This document shows positions 25,544-33,719 of a DNA stretch of 64,000 nucleotides, in pieces. A program made the position numbers and the translations under genes. The notes under the pieces were generated by a model. The model saw only the letters and a list, made by a program, of their open reading frames with translations, had not been told where the DNA came from and made no database searches. Origin of the DNA: Halothiobacillus sp045689735 (lineage in GTDB: Bacteria; Pseudomonadota; Gammaproteobacteria; Halothiobacillales; Halothiobacillaceae); the NCBI RefSeq assembly GCF_045689735.1, contig NZ_CP142685.1, positions 1,054,001-1,118,000 of the forward strand, written 5' to 3'. Each line of letters begins with the position of its first letter. Position 1 is the stretch's first letter.

Positions 25544-26152
25544 ATGTCTCAAGAAACTTTTGCGCTCGACGCAACGCGTCGTGACGATCAGGGCAAGGGT
25601 GCGAGCCGCCGCCTGCGTCGCGAAGGGAAAATTCCGGCCATTGTTTATGGTGGTGAAACGGCACCGGTCGCCATTGCGATTTCGCACAACGAAATCCTGA
25701 AACACCTCGATCATGAGGCGTTTTATTCACATGTACTCACCCTGAACATCGCGGGCACCGAAGAAAAGGTCATCCTGCGCGATCTGCACCGTCACCCGTA
25801 CAAGCCCAGCGTGATGCATGCAGATTTTCAACGCGTAACGGCTCAGCAAGCGTTGCGCGTCAGTGTGCCTTTGCACTTCCTGAATAAAGAGACCTGTGCC
25901 GGCGCGAAAGCGGGGGGCATTGTGAACATCGTGCTGACGGAAGTCGAAGTCGACTGCACCGCAGATACCCTGCCGGAATTCATTGAAGTCGATCTGAAAA
26001 ATCTGAATGTGAACGAGTCGATTCACCTCAGTCAGATCAACATGCCTAAAGGGGTTAAAATTCACGCATTGGCACTCGGCGCAAGCCACGACAGCTCAGT
26101 CGTCGCGATTCATCCGCCGAAAGTGGACAAATCCGTCGAAGCCGAGGGTTAA
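25544..26152 (+). CDS. rplY: 50S ribosomal protein L25/CTC
   Basis: 5S rRNA-binding ribosomal protein. 202 residues: the N-terminal L25 domain (GKGASRRLRREGKIPAIVYG) plus the extra C-terminal beta domain of the CTC type, in contrast to the 94-residue E. coli form. The ATG at 25544 has GGAG seven bases upstream; earlier in-frame codons belong to the leader. It has its own promoter and a following terminator, so it is likely a separate unit within the prs-pth run. Confidence 0.96.
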   Translation: MSQETFALDATRRDDQGKGASRRLRREGKIPAIVYGGETAPVAIAISHNEILKHLDHEAFYSHVLTLNIAGTEEKVILRDLHRHPYKPSVMHADFQRVTAQQALRVSVPLHFLNKETCAGAKAGGIVNIVLTEVEVDCTADTLPEFIEVDLKNLNVNESIHLSQINMPKGVKIHALALGASHDSSVVAIHPPKVDKSVEAEG

Positions 26153-26192
26153 TCCTTAGGCCAGCGTATCCAGCGGATCGTGGTAGCCACAG

Positions 26193-26226
26193 AACCCGTC
26201 GGCGTGTTGCGCGCTGGCGGGTTTTT
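26193..26226 (+). terminator. rho-independent terminator after rplY
   Basis: Twelve paired positions (two of them G-U) between AACCCGTCGGCG and CGCTGGCGGGTT, a 7-base loop, and the T run TTTTT at 26222-26226. Confidence 0.75.
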
Positions 26227-26264
26227 CACTTGTTCGCCCCTGCTCACGAATTTTGGATTATCGA

Positions 26265-26843
26265 ATGAACATTGCGCTCGTTGTCGGACTAGGCAATCCT
26301 GGCTCGCAATACACCCACACACGGCATAACGCCGGGTTCTGGTTGGTCGAGCAATTGTCGACTCATTATCGTGCCCCACTCCGCGACGAGCCGCGTTTTT
26401 TTGGCGCAACCGCCCGGATTCAGGCCAATGCGCGTGATTGGCGCCTACTCAAACCCAGCACCTTCATGAATCTGTCCGGGCAGTCTGTTGGCGCCCTCGC
26501 CCAGTTCTACAAAATTCCGCCAGAATCCATTTTGATCATCCACGATGAATTGGACTTGCCCCCCGGAAAAATGAAACTGAAACAGGGCGGCGGCCATGGG
26601 GGGCATAACGGCTTGAAAAGCATCCAGGCACAACTCGGTACCGCCGATTTCTGGCGGTTACGGATCGGCATTGGCCATCCGGGACATCGGGACGCCGTGA
26701 CCGGGTTTGTGCTCGGGATTCCGCCAGCCGGCGAACGCGACGCGATTCATGCGGCGATTGACTACGCCATCACACAACATGAAACGCTGCTATTTGGCGA
26801 CACCACCAACGCAGTCAACACCATCAACAGTTTTATCAATTAA
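26265..26843 (+). CDS. pth: peptidyl-tRNA hydrolase
   Basis: Releases peptides from prematurely dropped peptidyl-tRNA. 192 residues from MNIALVVGLGNPGSQYTHTR. The catalytic histidine is H21 (TRHNAGFW). Other motifs: LLKPSTFMNLSGQSVG and HDELDLPPGKMKLKQGGGHG. A TTG four codons upstream is open but unlikely. No strong Shine-Dalgarno sequence is visible. The order rplY-pth-ychF is conserved. Confidence 0.97.
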   Translation: MNIALVVGLGNPGSQYTHTRHNAGFWLVEQLSTHYRAPLRDEPRFFGATARIQANARDWRLLKPSTFMNLSGQSVGALAQFYKIPPESILIIHDELDLPPGKMKLKQGGGHGGHNGLKSIQAQLGTADFWRLRIGIGHPGHRDAVTGFVLGIPPAGERDAIHAAIDYAITQHETLLFGDTTNAVNTINSFIN

Positions 26844-26869
26844 TTGCATCGGAGCGCGAGGAGTTCATC

Positions 26870-27964
26870 ATGGGTTTCAATTGCGGCATCGTCGGCCTGC
26901 CGAATGTGGGCAAATCCACGCTATTCAATGCGCTGACCCGCGCCAAAATTCAGGCGGAAAACTATCCGTTTTGCACCATCGAACCAAATGTCGGCATCGT
27001 ACCGATGCCCGACCCCCGCCTGGATGCCTTGGCGGAAATCGTCAAACCTGAGCGGATCGTGCCCACGACCATGGAGTTCGTGGATATTGCCGGGCTGGTC
27101 AAAGGGGCGGCGCAAGGTGAAGGCTTGGGCAATCAGTTTCTCACCAATATCCGCGAAACCGATGCGATTGCCCAGGTAGTGCGCTGTTTTGATAATGACG
27201 ACATTATTCATGTTGCGGGTAAGGTAGATCCCCTCAGCGATATTGAAGTGATCAATACCGAGCTGGTGCTGGCGGATCTGGATAGCGTTATCCGCAATCT
27301 CGATCGCGCCACCAAGGCAGCCAAGTCCGGCGTCAACAAAGAAGCCATCGCCCGCAAGGCCGTGCTGGAAAAAATTCAGGCCGGACTAGATGCCGTCAAG
27401 CCGGTGCGTGCCTTGGGTCTGACGTCAGAAGAACTCGCCACGGTGCGCGATCTGCAACTCCTCACCGCCAAGCCAATCATGTACATCGCCAATGTCAGCG
27501 ACGATGGATTTACCAACAATCCGCATCTGGACGCGGTGCGGGCTTATGCGGCTGCGGAACAGGCACCGGTCGTACCGGTCTGTGCCGCCATCGAGGCCGA
27601 GTTGACCGAATTGGATGAAAGCGATCGAGCAGAATTTCTGCGGGCACTCGGACAAGAAGAACCTGGTCTAAACCGAGTCATTCGCGCCGGGTATGATCTC
27701 TTGGGGCTGCAAACCTACTTTACTGCCGGGGTAAAAGAAGTCCGCGCCTGGACCATCAAAAAAGGTGCTACGGCACCGCAAGCGGCGGGCGTGATTCACA
27801 CCGATTTTGAACGCGGGTTCATCCGAGCGCAAACCATCGCATTTGAGGACTTTATCCACTACAAAGGCGAACAAGGTGCCAAAGAGGCCGGGAAAATGCG
27901 CGCAGAGGGCAAGGACTACATTGTCAAAGATGGCGATGTGTTGAATTTCCTTTTCAATGTTTGA
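26870..27964 (+). CDS. ychF: redox-regulated ATPase YchF (Obg family)
   Basis: P-loop ATPase that binds ribosomes and responds to stress. 364 residues. G1 motif GLPNVGKST at 9-17; the switch-like DIAGLVKGAAQGEGLGNQFL and a C-terminal TGS domain (about 280-364, ending DGDVLNFLFNV) define the family. AGGAG lies seven bases before the ATG. It lies 26 bases after pth and is probably co-transcribed with it. Confidence 0.97.
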   Translation: MGFNCGIVGLPNVGKSTLFNALTRAKIQAENYPFCTIEPNVGIVPMPDPRLDALAEIVKPERIVPTTMEFVDIAGLVKGAAQGEGLGNQFLTNIRETDAIAQVVRCFDNDDIIHVAGKVDPLSDIEVINTELVLADLDSVIRNLDRATKAAKSGVNKEAIARKAVLEKIQAGLDAVKPVRALGLTSEELATVRDLQLLTAKPIMYIANVSDDGFTNNPHLDAVRAYAAAEQAPVVPVCAAIEAELTELDESDRAEFLRALGQEEPGLNRVIRAGYDLLGLQTYFTAGVKEVRAWTIKKGATAPQAAGVIHTDFERGFIRAQTIAFEDFIHYKGEQGAKEAGKMRAEGKDYIVKDGDVLNFLFNV

Positions 27965-28215
27965 CCCAATAAGCCGATTTTCCGGCATTCAGAAGATTTC
28001 TTTTAAGCTCGAGAACGACGGAAACCCCCCGAATATTTCAAGGTTTTTGTTTCTGTGGAATACATGAGATTGCCCGGCTTTGCTCCCGAAAAGTGACTAC
28101 CCCTGTAGTGGTTTGTTGATTGAAAGCGCGGCCTTGTTGTCTATACCGTTGTGTCCAATATGACAAAGGCGGACTTTAGCAGTATGTCGAAGCCCGCTTT
28201 CGCGCGGTGTGTTCT
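27965..28215. other. intergenic stretch between ychF and the AraC-type gene
   Basis: No gene found. A short GCCG/CGGC hairpin just after ychF and weak complementarities further on could end the two convergent transcripts, but none is convincing. The stretch looks richer in A and T than the genes to its left. Confidence 0.4.
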
Positions 28216-29085
28216 TTACTTCAGTGGCAGATACACATCTGTAACCAGCTCATGCTCTGCCGTCTCAGGGATCAGGTTGAGATAGTGGAAGAAGATTGGA
28301 AAATCCCGCAGTTCCTCGCCGCTATGTGGCAACCATTCACGATACAAGGGATAGATGACAGATTCGCCTAGGCTTGAGTGAGAACCCAAGTGCCGTACCC
28401 GTGCACAGCGCCCGGCAGGGATGAGCTTGGTAACCACGCCTGATGGATCGGCTGGGACATCGGTAGATACTTCGCCGCAAATATCGAAACGAAATTTGTC
28501 CGGTTCGGTGGTATCCGGATTGTCATAGGCAATACCGAAAGTTCGACTACTCTGCTTGGGCGACAGACCGCTTGCTTTACGCCACGCGATGAATTGCCCA
28601 ACCGTTTCGTTGAGCCATTCGACGGGGCCGCGGTGTTCCATGGTCGCAATGCGGGTCATTTTGAAATCAACTATGTCTACTTGCATGGTCTGTTTCCTTT
28701 CTGGAAGTTTGAGGCGGTAACATGCGTGCCAACTTTCCCAATCCGGGTGGCGCCTGAACTCGGATGGCGACTGATCGAAGAGGTTTTTGAAGGCACGCGA
28801 AAACGACTCCGGGTTTTCAAAACCAGCGCCCAGAGCGATATCGACAATCTTTGTGCTGTGCTCGAAGGCAAGCCTGTAGGATGCCTGCTTTAAGCGTAGC
28901 CGTTGAATGTATCGAAAAACGCTGGAGCCGGTGTATTCGGCAAACTGCCGGTGAAAGTGAAACTTGGAGAAATGCGCCACTTGGCTCAATTGTTCTACCG
29001 TCAACAGCTCGTCTAGATGAGACTCGATGTAATCGAGCACTTTATGGAGCCGTGCTGCATATGCTCTTGCTTTTGCGTCACTCAT
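28216..29085 (-). CDS. AraC-family regulator with GyrI-like ligand domain
   Basis: 289 residues. The N-terminal DNA-binding part (about 8-110) has the two AraC helix-turn-helix units, with LLTVEQLSQVAHFSKFHFHR and KIVDIALGAGFENPESFSRA. The C-terminal part (about 130-289) is a GyrI/SbmC-like effector domain (VDFKMTRIATMEHRGPVEWL). Such proteins (Rob/SoxS-like with GyrI tail) sense small amphipathic molecules. I prefer the ATG at 29085, eight bases after GAGGG, to the one at 29091. It is a lone gene with AT-rich flanks; a target could be the efflux operon 8 kb away, but that is only a guess. Confidence 0.92.
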   Translation of the reverse strand: MSDAKARAYAARLHKVLDYIESHLDELLTVEQLSQVAHFSKFHFHRQFAEYTGSSVFRYIQRLRLKQASYRLAFEHSTKIVDIALGAGFENPESFSRAFKNLFDQSPSEFRRHPDWESWHACYRLKLPERKQTMQVDIVDFKMTRIATMEHRGPVEWLNETVGQFIAWRKASGLSPKQSSRTFGIAYDNPDTTEPDKFRFDICGEVSTDVPADPSGVVTKLIPAGRCARVRHLGSHSSLGESVIYPLYREWLPHSGEELRDFPIFFHYLNLIPETAEHELVTDVYLPLK

Positions 29086-29369
29086 TGCCATGTCCCTCTT
29101 TCACCGAGCGAACTATGCTGTACGCCCCATTCAGAATCCTGACTGAAATTGCTTAATGTCATCACAACGCTTCGATGCACGGTCGTGAGTTGTTCCTGCA
29201 AACATGAATTTGAAGGCTCACCGTGCGAATTCATGAAACATTCGCGATAAATTGCAGTCAGTGGACTTGAGCTAAGCTGACCGATTAGAAGGTCGAAATT
29301 TGCTGTTTTTCCCTGAAAAATTTCCGGCGCACTGATGACGCTTGGATGGCTGAATTCGCACCGCCGCAA
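29082..29369 (-). CDS. small open reading frame abutting the AraC-type gene
   Basis: 95 codons from a TTG, or 50 from an internal ATG near 29234. Its TGA overlaps the likely AraC-type start in an ATGA quartet. I recognise no domain. The composition is AT-rich, and the stretch also holds the inverted repeat CATGAATT / AATTCATG (29203-29210 and 29228-29235), so it may instead be an untranslated leader. The remaining 29370-29551 shows no gene. Confidence 0.2.
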   Translation of the reverse strand: MRRCEFSHPSVISAPEIFQGKTANFDLLIGQLSSSPLTAIYRECFMNSHGEPSNSCLQEQLTTVHRSVVMTLSNFSQDSEWGVQHSSLGERGTWQ

Positions 29370-29551
29370 CGGCGTCGAACTTACTCACCGTTGTGATTTT
29401 TTTGCGTGCTAACGCGAGTATATTTTGTAACTGAGCCACATTTTTAACTGCTTATTCAATTGGTTACAGTCACTAATACTGTGCACATCTATCCAGCGTG
29501 ATATGCTCTAACACCCACAGACGACCGTCACTGCACGCGGACAGGCGTCGC

Positions 29552-30367
29552 TCAAGCCGCAACTGGTGGCATGCCATCGAAGCGCGCTGCCGGGGGTTTG
29601 CGTTGCACGAAATGGCGCAGGTATCGCGCCTGAAGATGGGCTCGATCCAGCCAGATAAAGACATCGGCAGTATTGAAATCCTGATCCCAAAACGCCTCTC
29701 CGCCAACTTTCGCGCCCAGACGCAAATACGCCTTGAGCAACGGCGGCATTTTGATTTCCGTGGTCGAAGCCCCGTCACTGCGAACCGGCAGGGCGCGGAA
29801 TGATTGCACGCGATAGGCGGGTTCCGTCAGATAATGGTCGCGCAGCTCGTTCATGATGAGATTGGCCTGCACGCCGCCATCGGTCATCGGAATGCTCGCG
29901 CAGCCCATCAAGTAGGCGAAGCGATTGTTTTCCATAAACTGGGCGAGCCCGCTCCAAAGCGTGCTGATGGTGGCACCATTGCGGTAAGCAGCATCGACAC
30001 AGGTTCGGCCAATTTCCATGACCCGTCCGCTCACCTCATGTAAAAACGCCAGGTCGAATTCATGTGCAGAATAAAATCCGCCCGCCAACTGCGCCTGGGT
30101 ATCCGTCAAAATTCGCGTGCTTGCTACGACTTGTCCAGTGGATAGATCCCGCACCAGCAAATGATGGCAAAAGGCATCGAACGCATCGGATTCCAACTGC
30201 GGCGTGGCGCAATCGACCTTGGCGCCTAGCTCCTGAATGAATACACGGTAGCGGAGTGCCAAGGTCTCTTCGATCTGGCGATCGGTGCAGGCCAGCTCGA
30301 CCTGAAGTCTCGGCGCGGATTCGTTGGCGAAAAGGCTCGGGGTCATTAGCGTGTCTGGGTTCTTCAT
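29552..30367 (-). CDS. GNAT acyltransferase, OlsB / hemolysin-like
   Basis: 271 residues. The pattern EETLALRYRVFIQELGAK, then HLLVRDLSTGQVVASTRIL and VMEIGRTCVDAAYRNGATIS is that of the COG3176 family, which includes the ornithine lipid N-acyltransferase OlsB and proteins once called hemolysins. Members transfer acyl chains from acyl-ACP to an amino group (ornithine) or a related acceptor. No olsA-type partner is adjacent, so the product lipid is unproven. The start at the ATG 30367 is preceded only by a weak GAGAG; an in-frame TTG lies two codons upstream. It diverges from pyrD. Confidence 0.85.
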   Translation of the reverse strand: MKNPDTLMTPSLFANESAPRLQVELACTDRQIEETLALRYRVFIQELGAKVDCATPQLESDAFDAFCHHLLVRDLSTGQVVASTRILTDTQAQLAGGFYSAHEFDLAFLHEVSGRVMEIGRTCVDAAYRNGATISTLWSGLAQFMENNRFAYLMGCASIPMTDGGVQANLIMNELRDHYLTEPAYRVQSFRALPVRSDGASTTEIKMPPLLKAYLRLGAKVGGEAFWDQDFNTADVFIWLDRAHLQARYLRHFVQRKPPAARFDGMPPVAA

Positions 30368-30539
30368 GAACAAACTCTCATCAATGCAGCTACCAGCGCA
30401 CGCTAAATCGCTCTTGTTGCGGGCTGATGATGACTACATGACAATTCCGTGGCAGTCATGGTTCAGTCGAGCGCGGCATATTTGCAGAATCAAGACGAAC
30501 TGCGGCACACTGCCCCCCTTTTCACCCGACCTCGATCCG

Positions 30540-31568
30540 ATGAATATCTACCCCTTACTCCGCGCGTTGTTGTTCCAGTTGGAACCCGAAACTGCCCACC
30601 GCCTGACCTTCAGTCTGCTCGATCTAGCGGCACGCACGCCGTGGTGTCGCTGGTCAAAACAACAGGTAGTAGCCGATCCTGTAACCTTGATGGGGCTTTC
30701 CTTCCCGAATCGCATCGGGCTGGCGGCGGGGTTGGATAAAAACGGCGCGCACATTGATGCCTTGGCCTGCCTGGGTTTTGGTTTTATCGAAATCGGTACC
30801 GTCACCCCTCGGCCGCAACCTGGGAATCCACGGCCTCGTCTATTTCGGTTGCCGGACGCGGGCGCGCTCATCAATCGAATGGGATTTAATAACGACGGCA
30901 TCGAATCTTTGCTGCAAAACGTTGCAGCCAGAACCAGCCAAACGCCGCTTGGCATTAATCTGGGCAAGAATTTCGACACGCCGAACGAACGCGCCATCGA
31001 GGATTATCGAATCGGCTTGCGTCGCGCTCACCCGGTCGCGGATTACATCACCATCAATATTTCTTCACCCAACACCAAAAATCTGCGGGCGCTGCAAGCC
31101 GCAGATCAGTTCGGCCCGCTCCTGCAAACCCTGCGGCAGGAAAAAGCGCGTTGTGACCAGGAAAATGGGCGTACGGTGCCGATCGTCGTGAAGATCGCCC
31201 CAGATCTGGACGAATCAGCCGTGCAGGACATCGCCCGTTTGCTTGCCGACGAAGGGATGGATGGCGTCATTGCCACCAATACCACCATTGATCGGGCGGC
31301 GGTGGCGGGTTTACCGCAGGCCGATGAAGCGGGCGGCTTGAGTGGTCGCCCCGTCCGTCCGGCGAGCACTGCGGTGATCCGCCAGCTGCGGGATGCCCTC
31401 CCCCGGGGTTTTACCATTATCGGCGTCGGTGGCATTGATAGTGCGGCAGCCGCGTTGGAAAAAATCGAAGCCGGAGCCGATGCCGTCCAGATTTATACCG
31501 GATTCATCTATGAAGGCCCAGGCTTGATTCGCAAGATCAGTCAGGCGCTGGCCTCAACGCGGGCTTGA
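30540..31568 (+). CDS. pyrD: dihydroorotate dehydrogenase (quinone), class 2
   Basis: Oxidises dihydroorotate to orotate with quinone as acceptor, bound to the inner membrane. 342 residues; the opening MNIYPLLRALLFQLEPETAH is the class-2 membrane-associated helix. FMN and substrate motifs: GLAAGLDKNGAHIDALACLG, EIGTVTPRPQPGNPRPRLFR, INISSPNTKNLR and VGGIDSAAAALEKIEAGAD. I start at the ATG at 30540 by homology; the frame is open upstream, but that part is not PyrD-like. Its end overlaps the convergent moeB-type gene by 28 bases. Confidence 0.96.
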   Translation: MNIYPLLRALLFQLEPETAHRLTFSLLDLAARTPWCRWSKQQVVADPVTLMGLSFPNRIGLAAGLDKNGAHIDALACLGFGFIEIGTVTPRPQPGNPRPRLFRLPDAGALINRMGFNNDGIESLLQNVAARTSQTPLGINLGKNFDTPNERAIEDYRIGLRRAHPVADYITINISSPNTKNLRALQAADQFGPLLQTLRQEKARCDQENGRTVPIVVKIAPDLDESAVQDIARLLADEGMDGVIATNTTIDRAAVAGLPQADEAGGLSGRPVRPASTAVIRQLRDALPRGFTIIGVGGIDSAAAALEKIEAGADAVQIYTGFIYEGPGLIRKISQALASTRA

Positions 31569-32302
31569 CAGACCGGACAGGCGGGATCACGGCGGAACTT
31601 CAGGGTTCGCCATTCGGCGTTTTTGACATCAAACAAGGCCAATCGTCCGATGAGCGGGCGCCCAAAGCCCGCCAGAACCTTGATGGCTTCCACCGCCTGC
31701 AGGCTGCCAATCATCCCAACCAAGGGGGAAAGAACCCCGGTTTCACTGCACCGCAGCGCCTCTTCGCCCTCCTCTTGGTATAAACAGCGGTAGCAGGGAG
31801 ATTGCGGATCGCGCGGATCAAACACACTCACCTGCCCTTCTAACCGGATCGCCGCCCCAGATACCAGCGGTTTACCCACCGCCATGCTCACGGCATTCAA
31901 GGCGAACCGGAGCGTGAAATTATCGGAACAGTCGCAGACCAGATCGACCGACTCCACCCACGGGCGCAAATTCTCCTCGGTCAAGCGGTCGTTGACGGTA
32001 TGGATTTGCACCGTCGGGTTAATCGCCCGTAATCGCGCCGCGGCCGATTCTGTCTTTAATTGGCCGATCCCCGCCGTGTCGTGCGCAATCTGCCGTTGTA
32101 GATTGGATAAATCGACCCGGTCAAAATCGGCCAGCACGAGCGTTCCCACCCCGGCCGAGGCCAAATACATCGATACGGGCGAACCCAGTCCACCCAGCCC
32201 AACAATCAGAACGCGGGCGGCGCGGAGCCGTTCCTGGCCGGCATAATCGATTTCCGGCAGCATGATGTGTCGGCTATAGCGCAGAAGATCATCGTCATTC
32301 AT
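31541..32302 (-). CDS. moeB: MoeB/ThiF-family adenylyltransferase
   Basis: Adenylates the C-terminal glycine of a ubiquitin-like sulfur carrier (MoaD or ThiS). 253 residues. ATP loop VGLGGLGSPVSMYLASAGVG at about 34-53; DRVDLSNLQRQ follows. Zinc cysteines C170/C173 and C242/C245; C185 in RCSETG is the conserved active-site-region cysteine. MoeB and ThiF cannot be separated by sequence alone; the place after hemA-prfA-prmC matches moeB of pseudomonads. The ATG at 32302 lacks a visible Shine-Dalgarno sequence; a TTG two codons upstream is also open. Confidence 0.9.
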   Translation of the reverse strand: MNDDDLLRYSRHIMLPEIDYAGQERLRAARVLIVGLGGLGSPVSMYLASAGVGTLVLADFDRVDLSNLQRQIAHDTAGIGQLKTESAAARLRAINPTVQIHTVNDRLTEENLRPWVESVDLVCDCSDNFTLRFALNAVSMAVGKPLVSGAAIRLEGQVSVFDPRDPQSPCYRCLYQEEGEEALRCSETGVLSPLVGMIGSLQAVEAIKVLAGFGRPLIGRLALFDVKNAEWRTLKFRRDPACPVCQARVEASA

Positions 32303-32326
32303 CGTCAAGAACTGGAGTGAAACAAG

Positions 32327-32761
32327 TTAGAGATAGTGCCGCCAGGGATCATCGCCGTGTTCGGTCGGCTTGATGTGTCGCACAAAACGCTGGCAGGAGG
32401 CGAGTTGATCCACGGTGGGCGCAAATGCCTGCTGCGGCATCGGACAATCACCGAGCCCCAACGATTCGCGTTCATTTTCTTCCGCGTATTCCGTCAAAGC
32501 GACTTTGAGTTTGGTCAGCAGGGAGGCGTCCAGATGAAACCCGGCCAACTGCAGATGCCGACGCAGGACTTTCAGGCAGATGAATCGCAGATCATAAGTG
32601 ACCGACAAACAGGCAGCGTGCCGGTGTGCCGCAGACAACACGCCCGGCAATTCAGCCACAAACACACAGGCACCTGCCGCCTGATCGCCATCGTGGTGCG
32701 GTCCTCGAAAACCAATCTCACGCTGCTTCAACACAGGGGCTTGCAGTTCTGATTGCGGCAT
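32327..32761 (-). CDS. hypothetical protein between prmC and moeB
   Basis: 144 residues, soluble, no signal peptide. I do not recognise the family. Its middle (AACLSVTYDLRFICLKVLRR) reads like a beta-strand followed by a helix, and the C-terminal half is acidic (EYAEENERESLG), ending in an HGDDPWRHYL tail. There are five cysteines, none in a CxxC pair. GAGG lies eight bases before the ATG at 32761. The open frame continues upstream into prmC, but that extension is out of frame with prmC and not credible. It lies 46 bases after prmC and 24 before moeB, so it is likely co-expressed. Confidence 0.6.
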   Translation of the reverse strand: MPQSELQAPVLKQREIGFRGPHHDGDQAAGACVFVAELPGVLSAAHRHAACLSVTYDLRFICLKVLRRHLQLAGFHLDASLLTKLKVALTEYAEENERESLGLGDCPMPQQAFAPTVDQLASCQRFVRHIKPTEHGDDPWRHYL

Positions 32762-32807
32762 GATGATTTCCTCAACACACAAAATCCATCCTTGCGTTGA
32801 GGGTAAC

Positions 32808-33719
32808 TCAATTTGGTGAAATTTGAGCAATCTTCTCGTCGTGCTTCGGCCAGAATCCCAGGGTATTTCGCTCATGACCACTGTAATCCCGCCGGGTTTC
32901 AATCTGAACAAAGCCGCTAACGGCGAGCAGTTCGCGAACTGCCTGCCCTTGGTTATAGCCGTGTTCAAAGAGCAGCCCCCCACCGGGGCGCAATACCCGA
33001 CGCGCCTGTTGGATGATGTGTTGGATGTCGCGCAACCCGTCCGTTCCTGCGAGTAAGGCACTGGCGGGCTCGAACCGCAAATCTCCTTGTTGTTGGTGCG
33101 GATCGTCTGCCCGCAAATACGGGGGATTGGCCAATAGCAGGTCAACCGAAGCCGTCGCCAGCGCCGATGCCCAATCGCCCTGCAAAGCGAGCCACTGCGC
33201 TTGCAATGGGCTGGGCAACAATCGCTCGGCATTGGCTCGTGCGACTGTCAGCGTCGCGGCATTGCGATCAATCGCGAGCATCGTGATCGAGGGGCGTTCC
33301 AACAACACACTCAGGGCGATGGCACCCGTACCCGTGCCTAGATCCACGACGAGCGCCGGTTGTTGCGGCGGCAGTAGCGCACAGGCCCATTCCACCAGAT
33401 GTTCGGTTTCGGCCCGTGGAATCAGCGTGTCCGCAGTCACCAGAAACCGATGACGCCAGAAATCCCGATAACCCAGAATGTAGGCAACCGGCTGTCCTTG
33501 CGCACGGGCGGCAAACGCGCTGCGTAGTGCTTCGACTTGCGCCTGGGGAATGGGCTGTTGGGGATTCAGCCAGCATTGGCTCCGGCTCAAGCCGGTGATG
33601 CCTTCGATCAATGCCCGGACATCAATCTGCGCAGATTCGTCCGAACCCAGACGCTGCACACCCTCCGTCCACAGCATGATCAGTGAAACTTCGGCCGCAG
33701 GAATATTCGGCACCCCCAT
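32808..33719 (-). CDS. prmC: peptide chain release factor N5-glutamine methyltransferase
   Basis: Methylates the glutamine of the GGQ motif in release factors. 303 residues: N-terminal helical domain, then a Rossmann methyltransferase with VVDLGTGTGAIALSVL and the catalytic LLLANPPYLRADDP. Its ATG directly abuts the prfA stop (TGAATG), so it is translated with its substrate. The conserved order is hemA-prfA-prmC. Confidence 0.96.
   Translation of the reverse strand: MGVPNIPAAEVSLIMLWTEGVQRLGSDESAQIDVRALIEGITGLSRSQCWLNPQQPIPQAQVEALRSAFAARAQGQPVAYILGYRDFWRHRFLVTADTLIPRAETEHLVEWACALLPPQQPALVVDLGTGTGAIALSVLLERPSITMLAIDRNAATLTVARANAERLLPSPLQAQWLALQGDWASALATASVDLLLANPPYLRADDPHQQQGDLRFEPASALLAGTDGLRDIQHIIQQARRVLRPGGGLLFEHGYNQGQAVRELLAVSGFVQIETRRDYSGHERNTLGFWPKHDEKIAQISPN

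Noticed and set aside
32762..33232. Upstream extension of the 144-residue orphan into prmC
   Set aside because: It is an out-of-frame reading of prmC with low-complexity Arg/Cys-rich sequence; a good ribosome site lies before the ATG at 32761.
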